Positions 1 to 6,417 of a stretch of 11,262 nt of DNA are shown one piece after another. The notes under the pieces were generated by a model, which saw only the letters and a program-made list of their open reading frames with translations, was not told where the DNA came from and ran no database searches. Both the position numbers and the translations under genes were made by a program. This DNA is from Caldisericota bacterium. Its GTDB lineage: Bacteria > Caldisericota > Caldisericia > Cryosericales > Cryosericaceae. The DNA is taken from contig JAPLGJ010000013.1 of NCBI GenBank assembly GCA_026390215.1, positions 1 through 11,262 of the forward strand. Reading direction: 5' to 3'. Position 1 is the first letter of the stretch. Each line of letters starts with the position of its first letter.

Positions 1-1
1 C

Positions 2-298
2 ACAAAGAGCACAGGTGGCCTCATCGAGGAATTGACCGGCCTTCACGTCACCAGGGTGAATTCCGGAGAGAAGGGAGGGGACCTTCAGATTGGCTCCATG
101 ATCGCCTCCGACGAAATCAAGGCAGTCGTCTTCCTCAGGGACCCACTGACTGCACATCCTCATGAGCCGGATATCAACGCCGTGCTCAAGATCTGTGATG
201 TCAATAACATCCCTCTCGCTACCAACATTGCGACAGCCAGGCTGGTCCTTGGCCATCTGAAGGAGTTGCAGAACATCGAAGAGTCCCCTGCAACGTAG
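2..298 (+). CDS. mgsA: Methylglyoxal synthase, C-terminal part (5' end outside window)
   Basis: Converts dihydroxyacetone phosphate to methylglyoxal and phosphate, a cytosolic bypass of lower glycolysis that relieves phosphate limitation. The open frame runs from base 2 without a start, so the gene begins upstream; the TTG at 32 is internal. The visible 98 codons align with the last two thirds of the family: a phosphate-binding STGGLIEELTG segment (family TTGxLI), GGDLQIGSM with the expected catalytic aspartate, RDPL, PHEPDI with the conserved His and Asp, and the IPLATNIATA segment near the C terminus. All active-site positions known from the E. coli enzyme that fall in this part are present. 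FLRDPL replaces the more usual FFWDPL. The gene ends 6 nt before the convergent hypothetical gene, and no hairpin terminator is evident there. Family call is firm. Confidence 0.93.
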   Translation, partial: TKSTGGLIEELTGLHVTRVNSGEKGGDLQIGSMIASDEIKAVVFLRDPLTAHPHEPDINAVLKICDVNNIPLATNIATARLVLGHLKELQNIEESPAT

Positions 299-304
299 GT
301 TCTT

Positions 305-760
305 TTACAACAACAGCAGACTGGCTAGCATCGTTTCCAGTGTTTTGCTCTGCTGCCACCACTCCTTGCGCTGGAGAGTCTCGAGACGAACGGTCCATCG
401 GCGCCCTGCGTCCTCTGCGACCAGGACCCGATAGACGAATGAGCTGTCGCGGGCACTGAACACCAGCGCATTGACGGGCGGACTGTCGGGGCTTGCGCGA
501 CCGTCTGCATAGAGCTCTCCCCTTCTCAGTGTCGCCTGCTCACGGCGGGCGTCTTCCGGCAGGCCGTTGCGGCGACGCTCAGACACCTCGTCCAGCGGCG
601 AACCGGAGTCGTCATAAGTGACCTGCAGGGCGACACGCGGGTCAGCGGGGTCGGATATGCGCAGTCCCGCCTGGTCATCCATCTCCATGACGGTCCAGTC
701 TGCGGGGCAGTCGAGTGCAACATGAAGGTCGGATCTCACCAGACGCACCATATCACTCAT
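305..760 (-). CDS. Conserved-looking hypothetical protein, possible PsbP/DcrB-like fold
   Basis: I do not recognise this protein with certainty. The chosen ATG start gives 151 residues; an in-frame TTG at 775 would add five residues, and an ATG at 751 would drop three. None has a strong ribosome binding site. There is no signal peptide or membrane segment, so it should be cytosolic. An early strand-like stretch, HVALDCPADWTV, followed by a SDPADPRVALQV strand and a C-terminal WWQQSKTLETMLASL helix, resembles the layout of PsbP/DUF1795 (DcrB-like) domains, where a 'P-x-W' turn follows the first strand and a helix ends the domain. This is an impression of pattern only. The gene lies after the htrA terminator and has an inverted repeat 82-93 nt upstream of its start, so it is probably transcribed on its own. 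Confidence 0.7.
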   Translation of the reverse strand: MSDMVRLVRSDLHVALDCPADWTVMEMDDQAGLRISDPADPRVALQVTYDDSGSPLDEVSERRRNGLPEDARREQATLRRGELYADGRASPDSPPVNALVFSARDSSFVYRVLVAEDAGRRWTVRLETLQRKEWWQQSKTLETMLASLLLL

Positions 761-841
761 GAGTCCATACCCCAAGTCTCAGTGTGCTCGTCATCCATGC
801 CTCCGCCCCGGTAGATTCTGACGCACCCGCTTGCATCCATG

Positions 842-858
842 AACAGGATTGTCCTGTT
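842..858 (-). promoter_or_regulatory. Inverted repeat upstream of the hypothetical gene, possible operator
   Basis: A perfect 7-bp inverted repeat with a 3-nt spacer, AACAGGA-TTG-TCCTGTT on the plus strand, lies 82-98 nt before the start of the hypothetical gene. On the minus strand a TTGCCA hexamer (867-872), close to a sigma-70 -35 box, sits 8 nt upstream, so the repeat would cover the spacer and -10 region of such a promoter, as repressor sites often do. No convincing -10 box was found. On the plus strand the repeat is followed by TTTT and could act as a weak terminator, but no plus-strand gene reads into it. Confidence 0.3.
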
Positions 859-888
859 TTCATCGTTGGCAAGGCGAGGGAGATGTGA

Positions 889-919
889 AATGGCCCCGGC
901 ACAATGTGCAGGGGCCATT
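889..919 (-). terminator. Hairpin terminator after htrA
   Basis: AATGGCCCC at 889-897 pairs perfectly with GGGGCCATT at 911-919. After one G/A mismatch the stem continues as GCAC (899-902) with GTGC (906-909) around an AAT loop. It lies 27 nt past the htrA stop. Only a short TTT run follows on the minus strand, so it may be a strong hairpin with a weak U-tract, or may mainly protect the mRNA 3' end. The stem is symmetric and would fold on either strand. Confidence 0.65.
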
Positions 920-945
920 CTTCAAGAGCAAACAAATCCTGGGGT

Positions 946-2289
946 CTACTGGCCGAGGGCTTTCAGCGTCACAGCAAACGTCTTGGTAGAGCCGCTGCGG
1001 TCAACGACGACTTGGACCGTGTCGCCGACGTTCTTGGACCGGATGTAGCCAAGGACTCCATCGATGGTGGTCATCGGTTTGTCGTCGATTGCCGTGATCA
1101 CGTCTCCGGCCTTGAGCCCGGCAACTTCTGCGCCGGATCCAGATGTGATCTGGACGACGTAGACGCCCTGGGATGCCTTGAGGTTGTACTGGTCTACGAT
1201 GGAGGTCGTAAGGGTGGCTCCCTGGATGCCCAGAGCCGGCCATGTGACCTTGCCATTCTTGATGATAGCGTCATACACCTTGCGGACCGTGTTGACCGAG
1301 ACCGAGAACCCGAGGCCTTGCGCATTCTGGTAGATCATGGTGTTCATGCCGACGACGCGGCCGGACAGGTCGACCAAGGGCCCCCCTGAGTTGCCAGGGT
1401 TGATGGCCGCGTCGGTCTGAACGACGCCGACGAGTGTCTCAGTCTGTGACGCTTGCACGTTCCGCTCGAGGGCGGAGATGACTCCGGTCGTGACCGTCTG
1501 GCTCAGGCCGTACGGGTTGCCGATGGCGATGACCTTCTGACCGACGGTCAGCGTTGACGAATCGCCCAGTTCCACGGTCGGCAGGTTGGTGCCGCTGATC
1601 TTCACCACGGCGACGTCGCTGGTGGCATCCGTGCCCACAACCTGGCCACGGAACTCGCGCCCATCTTTGAGCACGACGGTGATCTTGGTGGCATTCTCCA
1701 CGACGTGGTTGTTGGTCAGCACGTAGCCGTCAGATGTGATGATGAAGCCTGAGCCGAGACCTTCCTGCTGTCCATACGAGAAGCCAAACGGGTTCTGGCT
1801 GACCGAGGTGATGTTGATCTGGACCACGGCAGGGGAAGCGATCTTGACGGCATTCTCGACAGCCTGTTCTTCGGTCGTGACGATGGTTATGCCCGAGCTG
1901 GTCGTCCCTGGATAGGTCGTCGATACCGTGCGTGCCCAGGGGAACGTCCCCGGGTTGGACATGACGACATAGTTGCCCAGGATTCCACCCAGAACGCTGC
2001 CGAGCAGCAACCCGATGATGAGCCCCCACACCAGCAATACGCGGCCCGGATTCGAAGGCATGGCCGTGGGCTGAGGCGGAGGAACAGGCGTGCTATACGC
2101 CGAGACGGTTGGGGGAAAGCACTCCTCGGATTGAGAGAAAGTCCTCGGGGGAGTCTCGGGCAGCGGTGTGCCGTACCCTTGAACATCTGGGGGAGCCTCA
2201 GGCGTGACAGAGCCCTCTGCAATTGTCGAAATGTCCAGCTGCTCAATCTCCTCAGCATCTGGCTTGATGAAGCCGTTCTCATCGATCAT
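946..2289 (-). CDS. htrA: HtrA/DegP-type membrane-anchored serine protease with one PDZ domain
   Basis: Envelope quality-control protease acting on misfolded extracytoplasmic proteins. ATG at 2289 is preceded by AAGGAGG 6-7 nt upstream, which makes it a better start than the TTG at 2310. The protein has 447 residues. Residues 1-82 are an acidic, then proline-rich cytoplasmic tail; a single hydrophobic segment at about 83-108 anchors it with the protease outside. The trypsin-like domain (about 140-340) has the full triad: H195 in TNNHVV, D225 in TSDVAVVK, S301 in GNSGGP, with the QTDAAINPG loop. One PDZ domain follows at about 352-443 (AGLKAGDVITAIDDKP). This is the common one-PDZ architecture of Gram-positive and deep-branching bacteria. 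It has its own 114-nt upstream region with an inverted repeat and a terminator behind it, suggesting a separately controlled unit. Family call is firm; paralogue identity (HtrA, DegP or DegS type) is not decided. Confidence 0.96.
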   Translation of the reverse strand: MIDENGFIKPDAEEIEQLDISTIAEGSVTPEAPPDVQGYGTPLPETPPRTFSQSEECFPPTVSAYSTPVPPPQPTAMPSNPGRVLLVWGLIIGLLLGSVLGGILGNYVVMSNPGTFPWARTVSTTYPGTTSSGITIVTTEEQAVENAVKIASPAVVQINITSVSQNPFGFSYGQQEGLGSGFIITSDGYVLTNNHVVENATKITVVLKDGREFRGQVVGTDATSDVAVVKISGTNLPTVELGDSSTLTVGQKVIAIGNPYGLSQTVTTGVISALERNVQASQTETLVGVVQTDAAINPGNSGGPLVDLSGRVVGMNTMIYQNAQGLGFSVSVNTVRKVYDAIIKNGKVTWPALGIQGATLTTSIVDQYNLKASQGVYVVQITSGSGAEVAGLKAGDVITAIDDKPMTTIDGVLGYIRSKNVGDTVQVVVDRSGSTKTFAVTLKALGQ

Positions 2290-2308
2290 GTCGTACCTCC
2301 TTACCTGC

Positions 2309-2337
2309 AACAGGTGTACTTGTCACATACACCTGTT
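2309..2337 (-). promoter_or_regulatory. Perfect inverted repeat in the htrA leader
   Basis: AACAGGTGTA (2309-2318) and TACACCTGTT (2328-2337) form a perfect 10-bp inverted repeat around a 9-nt spacer, ending 9 nt before the htrA ribosome binding site. A second, partly overlapping repeat, GTTAC-TAC-GTAAC, occupies 2335-2347. There is no U-tract, so it is not a typical terminator of the gene upstream. It could be a dimeric regulator's operator over the htrA promoter, or an mRNA hairpin controlling translation. No clear -35/-10 pair could be fixed. Confidence 0.45.
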
Positions 2338-2403
2338 ACTACGTAACTATGCCCGTTTTTGTTACGAAGATTGTGAGGAAATCGCCACGAGATTGAGAGA
2401 TTC

Positions 2404-3963
2404 CTAGGGGGCGAGGAGCACACCCTTCCCATTCTCCACGAGGCTGACGGTATCTCTGAACCGTTCGGCGTAGAGCTCGGCATGCTCAGTGTGCACGGGA
2501 TACACGTGCTTCGGAGCGAGCCGCTCGACGACGTGGAAGAGGTCTTCCGGCCGAGCGTGCCCGGAGGCATGGATGTGCACGGAGTCCATGCCGGCAAGAT
2601 CCAGCCAGCGGGCCAGGCGCTTCTGGCTCCAGGACATCTCCTCGTTGAATGCTTCTGCAGAGGAGTGGATGTACAGGGAACCCGGGGAGGGGCGCAGGTC
2701 GCACAGCTCCTGAACGTCCCAGTAGCCCAACGACAGCAGGTAGTCCGATTGGTGTGCGGCGACCTCGGCGGCCCTGACGATGCGAGGGCATGACCCGTTG
2801 AGAATATCTTCTACGGCGCCACGCCGTTCCTTTGGATCAACGGAGTCCGGGTCGCCGCCGGTGAATCGCAGGAGGGTCGACCGGGTCCAGTCCTGCTTGA
2901 TGTCGCCCTTGTCATAGGTGCCGCTGCCGGCGCGCTTGACGTACAGGACGAGCTCCGGATCCGCCAAGTCGATTGTGGGATAGCCGGCTTCCTGCGCCAG
3001 CCGGACGATGTAGGCGTCACGCGGTAGGATGGCCAGCCTGCGCCCTGTGGCTTGGGCGACGCGCTGAAAGGTCATAAGGCGGTCCAGGTCTTTCATTCCG
3101 AAGTCTGCCATGACCAGGCCCGTGGCCCCCTGAGTCTCTTCGAGAGCCTTTGCCTCAACTCCCTGTTCGGACCAGAACGCGAAGCAGCGGCGGAATGCCG
3201 TGTCGTGACCCAACGAACCTTCGTTCGAACGAAGGTTCGTCCCTTCGATCAGGAGGGCATCAGGGTGGGCTGCGGCGAGTTCGTCGACACTGTGCTCCGT
3301 CACATGGCCCATGCGGCCGTGGAACCGGAGGTCCCCCGTGTACACCAGCTTCCCTCCGTCATACTCGATGAGGTAGGCACACGCGCCGGGGATGCTGTGG
3401 TCGACCGGGAAAGGGGTCACCCGGCAGTCCGGAAACTGCATTGGCCCGGTGAGGTCGATAAGCTGCCGCTGACCATGCCTGTTGCCCCCCAGATTGGGCC
3501 GCAAGATGAAATCGGTCACGCCATTCTCTGGGCCGGAACTGAACTGCGTCTCCTCAACTGCCCGAAGAACTGCAGCCGTGACCGGGGTGGCATACAGCGG
3601 AATGGTCTCGTCCAGAAACGAAATGGAACCAGTGTGATCGACATGCGCGTGTGTGATGAAGCATGCGTCGATGTGGCGGGGGTCCGTCAGTTGTGCCGCC
3701 AGGTCAGGCTGCATCTCATGAAGAAGTGCCATGAGGTCAGAGCGGTAGAATCGCAGTTTTGGCAGCAGACCTGTCGTCAGGTAGTCGGTGAGGCCGGCCG
3801 ATATCCGAGGCGTCAGGAATTCCTCGAAGTACTCGCCCATCGTGGCGTAGCTGAGCCCAAAGTCGAACAGCAGCCGGGTGGACTCGGGAGACGCCCCTGC
3901 CTCGAAGAGGAGCTTGGTGCCGCCAATAGTGGTAGCGCCGTCCAGCATTGTGAACCTTGCCAT
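2404..3963 (-). CDS. RNase J-like metallo-beta-lactamase/beta-CASP family protein
   Basis: A cytosolic metal-dependent hydrolase, probably acting on RNA by family resemblance. ATG at 3963 follows AAGGAGGG by 8 nt. The 519 residues start with the strand pair typical of the family (IGGTKLLFE...LLFDFGL). HAHVDHTGS at 105-113 is the metal-binding motif; VDHS (H189) and TGD (D211) supply further ligands. The EGTN motif is at 240-243, and the C-terminal signature HIHASGHARPEDL (463-475) followed by VYPVHTEHAE (487-496) matches RNase J/beta-CASP motifs. It lacks the long RNase J C-terminal domain and belongs to the shorter 'MBL-fold, RNA specificity' relatives, so exonuclease versus endonuclease activity cannot be stated. 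Codons 242-251 carry a perfect 28-bp palindrome. It lies 39 nt downstream of surE and is probably cotranscribed with it. Confidence 0.92.
   Translation of the reverse strand: MARFTMLDGATTIGGTKLLFEAGASPESTRLLFDFGLSYATMGEYFEEFLTPRISAGLTDYLTTGLLPKLRFYRSDLMALLHEMQPDLAAQLTDPRHIDACFITHAHVDHTGSISFLDETIPLYATPVTAAVLRAVEETQFSSGPENGVTDFILRPNLGGNRHGQRQLIDLTGPMQFPDCRVTPFPVDHSIPGACAYLIEYDGGKLVYTGDLRFHGRMGHVTEHSVDELAAAHPDALLIEGTNLRSNEGSLGHDTAFRRCFAFWSEQGVEAKALEETQGATGLVMADFGMKDLDRLMTFQRVAQATGRRLAILPRDAYIVRLAQEAGYPTIDLADPELVLYVKRAGSGTYDKGDIKQDWTRSTLLRFTGGDPDSVDPKERRGAVEDILNGSCPRIVRAAEVAAHQSDYLLSLGYWDVQELCDLRPSPGSLYIHSSAEAFNEEMSWSQKRLARWLDLAGMDSVHIHASGHARPEDLFHVVERLAPKHVYPVHTEHAELYAERFRDTVSLVENGKGVLLAP
3213..3240. 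repeat. Perfect 28-bp palindrome inside the RNase J-like gene
   Basis: The left arm ACGAACCTTCGTTC (3213-3226) is followed with no spacer by its exact reverse complement (3227-3240). The arms stop matching on both sides at once (A3212/C3241). In the reading frame it codes for T-N-L-R-S-N-E-G-S just after the EGT motif, in a part of this family that varies in length and sequence. It contains two abutting GAAC-N4-GTTC units, the general form of the LexA box of Gram-positive bacteria. Confidence 0.9.
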
Positions 3964-4002
3964 GAGCAGAGCCCTCCTTCGTTGTGCCTGTTGTTGGTTT
4001 GT

Positions 4003-4836
4003 CTACGGTGAGGACGGCATGAGGTCGGCGAACGTTCCGAGTTGGAGCAGCCTCTCCAGAAGGACATAGTCCGTCAGGTCGATGCCAAGGGGGGTGACAC
4101 TGATGTATCCATCTGCAATGGCGGTCACGTCGGTTCCTTCCTGCGGTATGGGCGGTATGTCCCCCCCTATCCAGTAGATGGGAGCCCCAAACTGGTCCAC
4201 GCTGGTGGTGACGCGATGCGCGTAGCGGCGGCGTCCCTGAGGGACAACCCGGATTCCCTTGACTTGGGGAACCGGACAGTTGGGTGCATTGACATTGAGG
4301 AATAGACTCCCATTGAGAGCGCTGCCGAAGCTCTTCGCGAGGGGTTCATTAATCCTGATGAGTTCCGGGATGAGGGGAAGCATTGTCCGCAGGAACCAGG
4401 CGATAGGGCTGAAATCAAACCCGGAGCTCCCCGTCCGTGGAAATGCGGTGGAGAATGCCACACTGGGATATCCGGACAGAAAAGCCTCATGGGCGCCCGA
4501 CACCGTACCGGAGTATGGCAGGTCGTCGCCCAAGTTGTCACCGTGGTTGATGCCAGAGAAGACAAGATCGACCTTCTGCTTCACCAGTTCGTCGAGGGCC
4601 AGCATCATGCAGTCGACGGGAGTGCCCGACACGGCCCACACATCGACGCCGGGGCGAACATAGTCTTCCACCCTGGTGGCCCGCAGAGGCTTGTGCATGG
4701 TGAGGGAGTGCCCTTTGGCACTCTGCGGAGACGCGGGCGCGACGACCGAAATCGTGTGTTCGGCAGGGATTGCGGCGACAAGAGCCTGGATCCCCTGTGC
4801 CCACAACCCATCGTCATTGGTGACAAGGATGTGCAT
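4003..4836 (-). CDS. surE: 5'/3'-nucleotidase SurE
   Basis: Metal-dependent phosphatase that dephosphorylates nucleoside 5'- or 3'-monophosphates (and short polyphosphate in some members), linked to stationary-phase survival; cytosolic. ATG at 4836 is preceded by GAGGAGG with a 6-nt spacer. The frame stays open far upstream, but homology begins exactly here with MHILVTNDDG. The protein has 277 residues, normal for the family. Metal and active-site motifs are all present: NDDG (7-10, D8 and D9), the APASPQSAKGHS loop (33-44) with the conserved serine, SGINHGDNLG (94-103, N97), and PYSGTVSGAHEA (107-118). The ribosome binding site overlaps the stop codon of the rhomboid gene, so the two are translationally coupled. 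The role of this pairing is unclear. Family call is firm; substrate range is not determined. Confidence 0.96.
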   Translation of the reverse strand: MHILVTNDDGLWAQGIQALVAAIPAEHTISVVAPASPQSAKGHSLTMHKPLRATRVEDYVRPGVDVWAVSGTPVDCMMLALDELVKQKVDLVFSGINHGDNLGDDLPYSGTVSGAHEAFLSGYPSVAFSTAFPRTGSSGFDFSPIAWFLRTMLPLIPELIRINEPLAKSFGSALNGSLFLNVNAPNCPVPQVKGIRVVPQGRRRYAHRVTTSVDQFGAPIYWIGGDIPPIPQEGTDVTAIADGYISVTPLGIDLTDYVLLERLLQLGTFADLMPSSP

Positions 4837-4847
4837 GTGTGTCCTCC

Positions 4848-5531
4848 TCAGACCCCGTACTCCGTGTGGGCCCGTCCTCTCCTGCTGGTGGTCAACGCAA
4901 TCAGAACGCCGAACAGGAAACCTCCCACGTGCGCCCACACAGCAACCCCCTGGGCTGCGCCGAACGTTCCCTGGAACAATTGCATCACGAACCAGACACC
5001 GAGGAAGACCCAGGCGGGAAGACGTACGGACGTGATGAAGATGAAGAAGACCAGGGTCTGGACCTTGGCCTTCGGGTACAGGAAGAAGTACGCTCCCATG
5101 ATGGCCGCAATGGCTCCGCTCGCCCCGATGGTGGGGACTAATGATGACGGTCCGGAAAGCAGGTGGACCAGGGCGGCCACCACACCGCCGACAAGGTAGA
5201 ACAACAGGTACTTGCCGTGACCGAGATAGTCCTCGATGTTGTTGCCGAAAATCCACAGGAACAGCATGTTGCCCAGAATATGCGTCCAGCTGCCGTGCAT
5301 GAACATGGATGTGAGGGTCGTGAGGATGTATGGGTGTAGTGCCCCCACGGGAGCCTCGTGGCCCCCCACTAGGACGCCCGGGATGAAACCGAGGCGCAAG
5401 TACGCAGAGGTCAGAGCAGCCCCTCCGCCCAGAGAAACCTCCCACAGCCACACGAGACCGTTGGCGAGGATCAGCAGGAACGTGACCAGCGGGAACGTCC
5501 GGGTTGGGGTGTCGTCGCGGATGGGAAGCAT
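4848..5531 (-). CDS. Rhomboid-family intramembrane serine protease
   Basis: Cleaves transmembrane substrates within the bilayer using a Ser-His dyad. The 227-residue protein has six or so hydrophobic segments: about 13-30, 66-98, 107-126, 134-152, 158-182 and 196-213. The catalytic serine is S138 in GASGA and the histidine is H201 in WAHVGGFLFG. The upstream family motif HGSWTHILGNM (79-89), with the conserved His and Asn of the oxyanion region, is present. ATG at 5531 follows an AGGATAGG sequence overlapping the end of the MTA phosphorylase gene, giving a 3-nt gap. The N terminus MLPIRDDTPT is typical of bacterial rhomboids annotated as GlpG/YdcA-like. It is located in a unit with MTA phosphorylase and SurE. 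The active site looks intact; the substrate is unknown. Confidence 0.94.
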   Translation of the reverse strand: MLPIRDDTPTRTFPLVTFLLILANGLVWLWEVSLGGGAALTSAYLRLGFIPGVLVGGHEAPVGALHPYILTTLTSMFMHGSWTHILGNMLFLWIFGNNIEDYLGHGKYLLFYLVGGVVAALVHLLSGPSSLVPTIGASGAIAAIMGAYFFLYPKAKVQTLVFFIFITSVRLPAWVFLGVWFVMQLFQGTFGAAQGVAVWAHVGGFLFGVLIALTTSRRGRAHTEYGV

Positions 5532-5534
5532 GAA

Positions 5535-6341
5535 TTAACCTATCCTGGCGTCGTCCAGGGCGTGGAAGCAGGTGCAGTCTTCGTCTGGGCCGGGGATCTG
5601 CGGAACCATCTTCTCGATAATAGTCACAAGGTTCTTGAGATTGGCCATGAACGCCTTGATGACCGCCTCGTTGCTGACAGGGTCAACTACCCCCTCTGCG
5701 ACCAGCCCTGCGTCGTAGTCCGTGATGACCGAGATGTTGCTGTAGCACATGGCTTGCTCGCGTGCCAGCGAGACCTCTGGATACTGCGTCATGTTGACGG
5801 TATGCCAACCCATGCGGGTGAACCAGTTGCTCTCGGCCTTGGTGGAGAACCGGGGTCCCTCGATGACCACACAGGTGCCACCATCGTGTACCGGCAGGTC
5901 GAGGCTCCTGATGGTCGCGACTGCGATCTTGTTGAGGACGGGGCAGTACGGATCGGCTGTGGAGACGTGGGTGACGACAGGGCCGTTGTAGAATGTTGTA
6001 TCACCACGACGTGTCCGGTCGACGAACTGGTCAGTGACCACGAGGTCCCCCACCTTGATATCCGGCTGCAGTGAGCCGACGGCGGTAGGAGCAATGATGC
6101 GGCGGACGCCGAGGGACTTGAGAGCCCAGATGTTGGCACGGTAGTTGATCACGTGCGGCGGAAGCTGGTGGCGCTTGCCGTGACGGGGAAGGAATGCCAC
6201 TTTGCGGCCCGCAATCTCGCCCAGCGAGAGGAGGTCCGACGGAGCGCCGTACGGCGTCTCGACCTTGATATCCTGCGCGTTTTCGAGCAGGGAATAGAAC
6301 CCGGAACCACCGATGATCCCGATTTCAGCACGTTGTTCCAT
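5535..6341 (-). CDS. mtnP: S-methyl-5'-thioadenosine phosphorylase
   Basis: Cytosolic enzyme that splits 5'-methylthioadenosine with phosphate into adenine and methylthioribose-1-phosphate, the first step of methionine salvage after polyamine or radical SAM chemistry. ATG at 6341 follows AAAGGAG by 6 nt, rejecting the longer frame from 6407. The 268 residues show the PNP/MTAP family motifs: IIGGSGFY (9-16), phosphate-binding LPRHG (51-55) and PTAVGS (85-90), EGPRFST (161-167), NMTQYPE (183-189) and TDYDAG (207-212). The TDYD and NMTxxPE combination favours methylthioadenosine over inosine or guanosine, although some relatives use methylthioinosine. The C-terminal C256-T-C258 matches the CxC disulfide motif described in thermophilic archaeal enzymes. 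A likely promoter lies in the 76-nt gap before it. This enzyme could also recycle 5'-deoxyadenosine, the by-product of the radical SAM enzymes to the right; that link is inference. Confidence 0.95.
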   Translation of the reverse strand: MEQRAEIGIIGGSGFYSLLENAQDIKVETPYGAPSDLLSLGEIAGRKVAFLPRHGKRHQLPPHVINYRANIWALKSLGVRRIIAPTAVGSLQPDIKVGDLVVTDQFVDRTRRGDTTFYNGPVVTHVSTADPYCPVLNKIAVATIRSLDLPVHDGGTCVVIEGPRFSTKAESNWFTRMGWHTVNMTQYPEVSLAREQAMCYSNISVITDYDAGLVAEGVVDPVSNEAVIKAFMANLKNLVTIIEKMVPQIPGPDEDCTCFHALDDARIG

Positions 6342-6394
6342 GTGTGTCTCCTTTGTGACGCACAGCAGGGCTGCGCCTGGTTGCCTACCCAAGG

Positions 6395-6403
6395 AGTATA
6401 CCA
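6395..6403 (-). promoter_or_regulatory. Extended -10 promoter element before mtnP
   Basis: On the minus strand TGG-TATACT (6403 to 6395) is an extended -10 box differing from TGn-TATAAT at one base. A weak -35 candidate, TTAACC (6421-6416), lies 15 nt upstream, shorter than ideal, which an extended -10 can tolerate. Transcription would start about 45 nt before the mtnP start, so mtnP-rhomboid-surE could be transcribed apart from the genes upstream. Confidence 0.45.
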
Positions 6404-6417
6404 GCAAAGAGTGATGG

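Noticed and set aside
904..1389. 161-codon plus-strand frame opposite htrA
   Set aside because: Shadow of the htrA coding sequence and terminator region, with no ribosome binding site or recognisable motif.
3052..4011. A 319-codon open frame on the plus strand opposite the RNase J-like gene
   Set aside because: It is antisense to a gene with clear catalytic motifs; long antisense open frames are common in GC-rich coding DNA, and its translation shows no recognisable features.
4837..5451. Upstream extension of the surE frame through the rhomboid gene, giving a 482-residue reading
   Set aside because: SurE homology starts exactly at the ATG at 4836 behind a strong ribosome binding site; the extension overlaps the rhomboid gene in another frame and looks like chance openness.
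6342..6407. Longer N terminus for the MTA phosphorylase
   Set aside because: The extra residues precede a well-placed AAAGGAG and include the promoter-like element; the family starts near MEQRAEIGIIGGSGFY.
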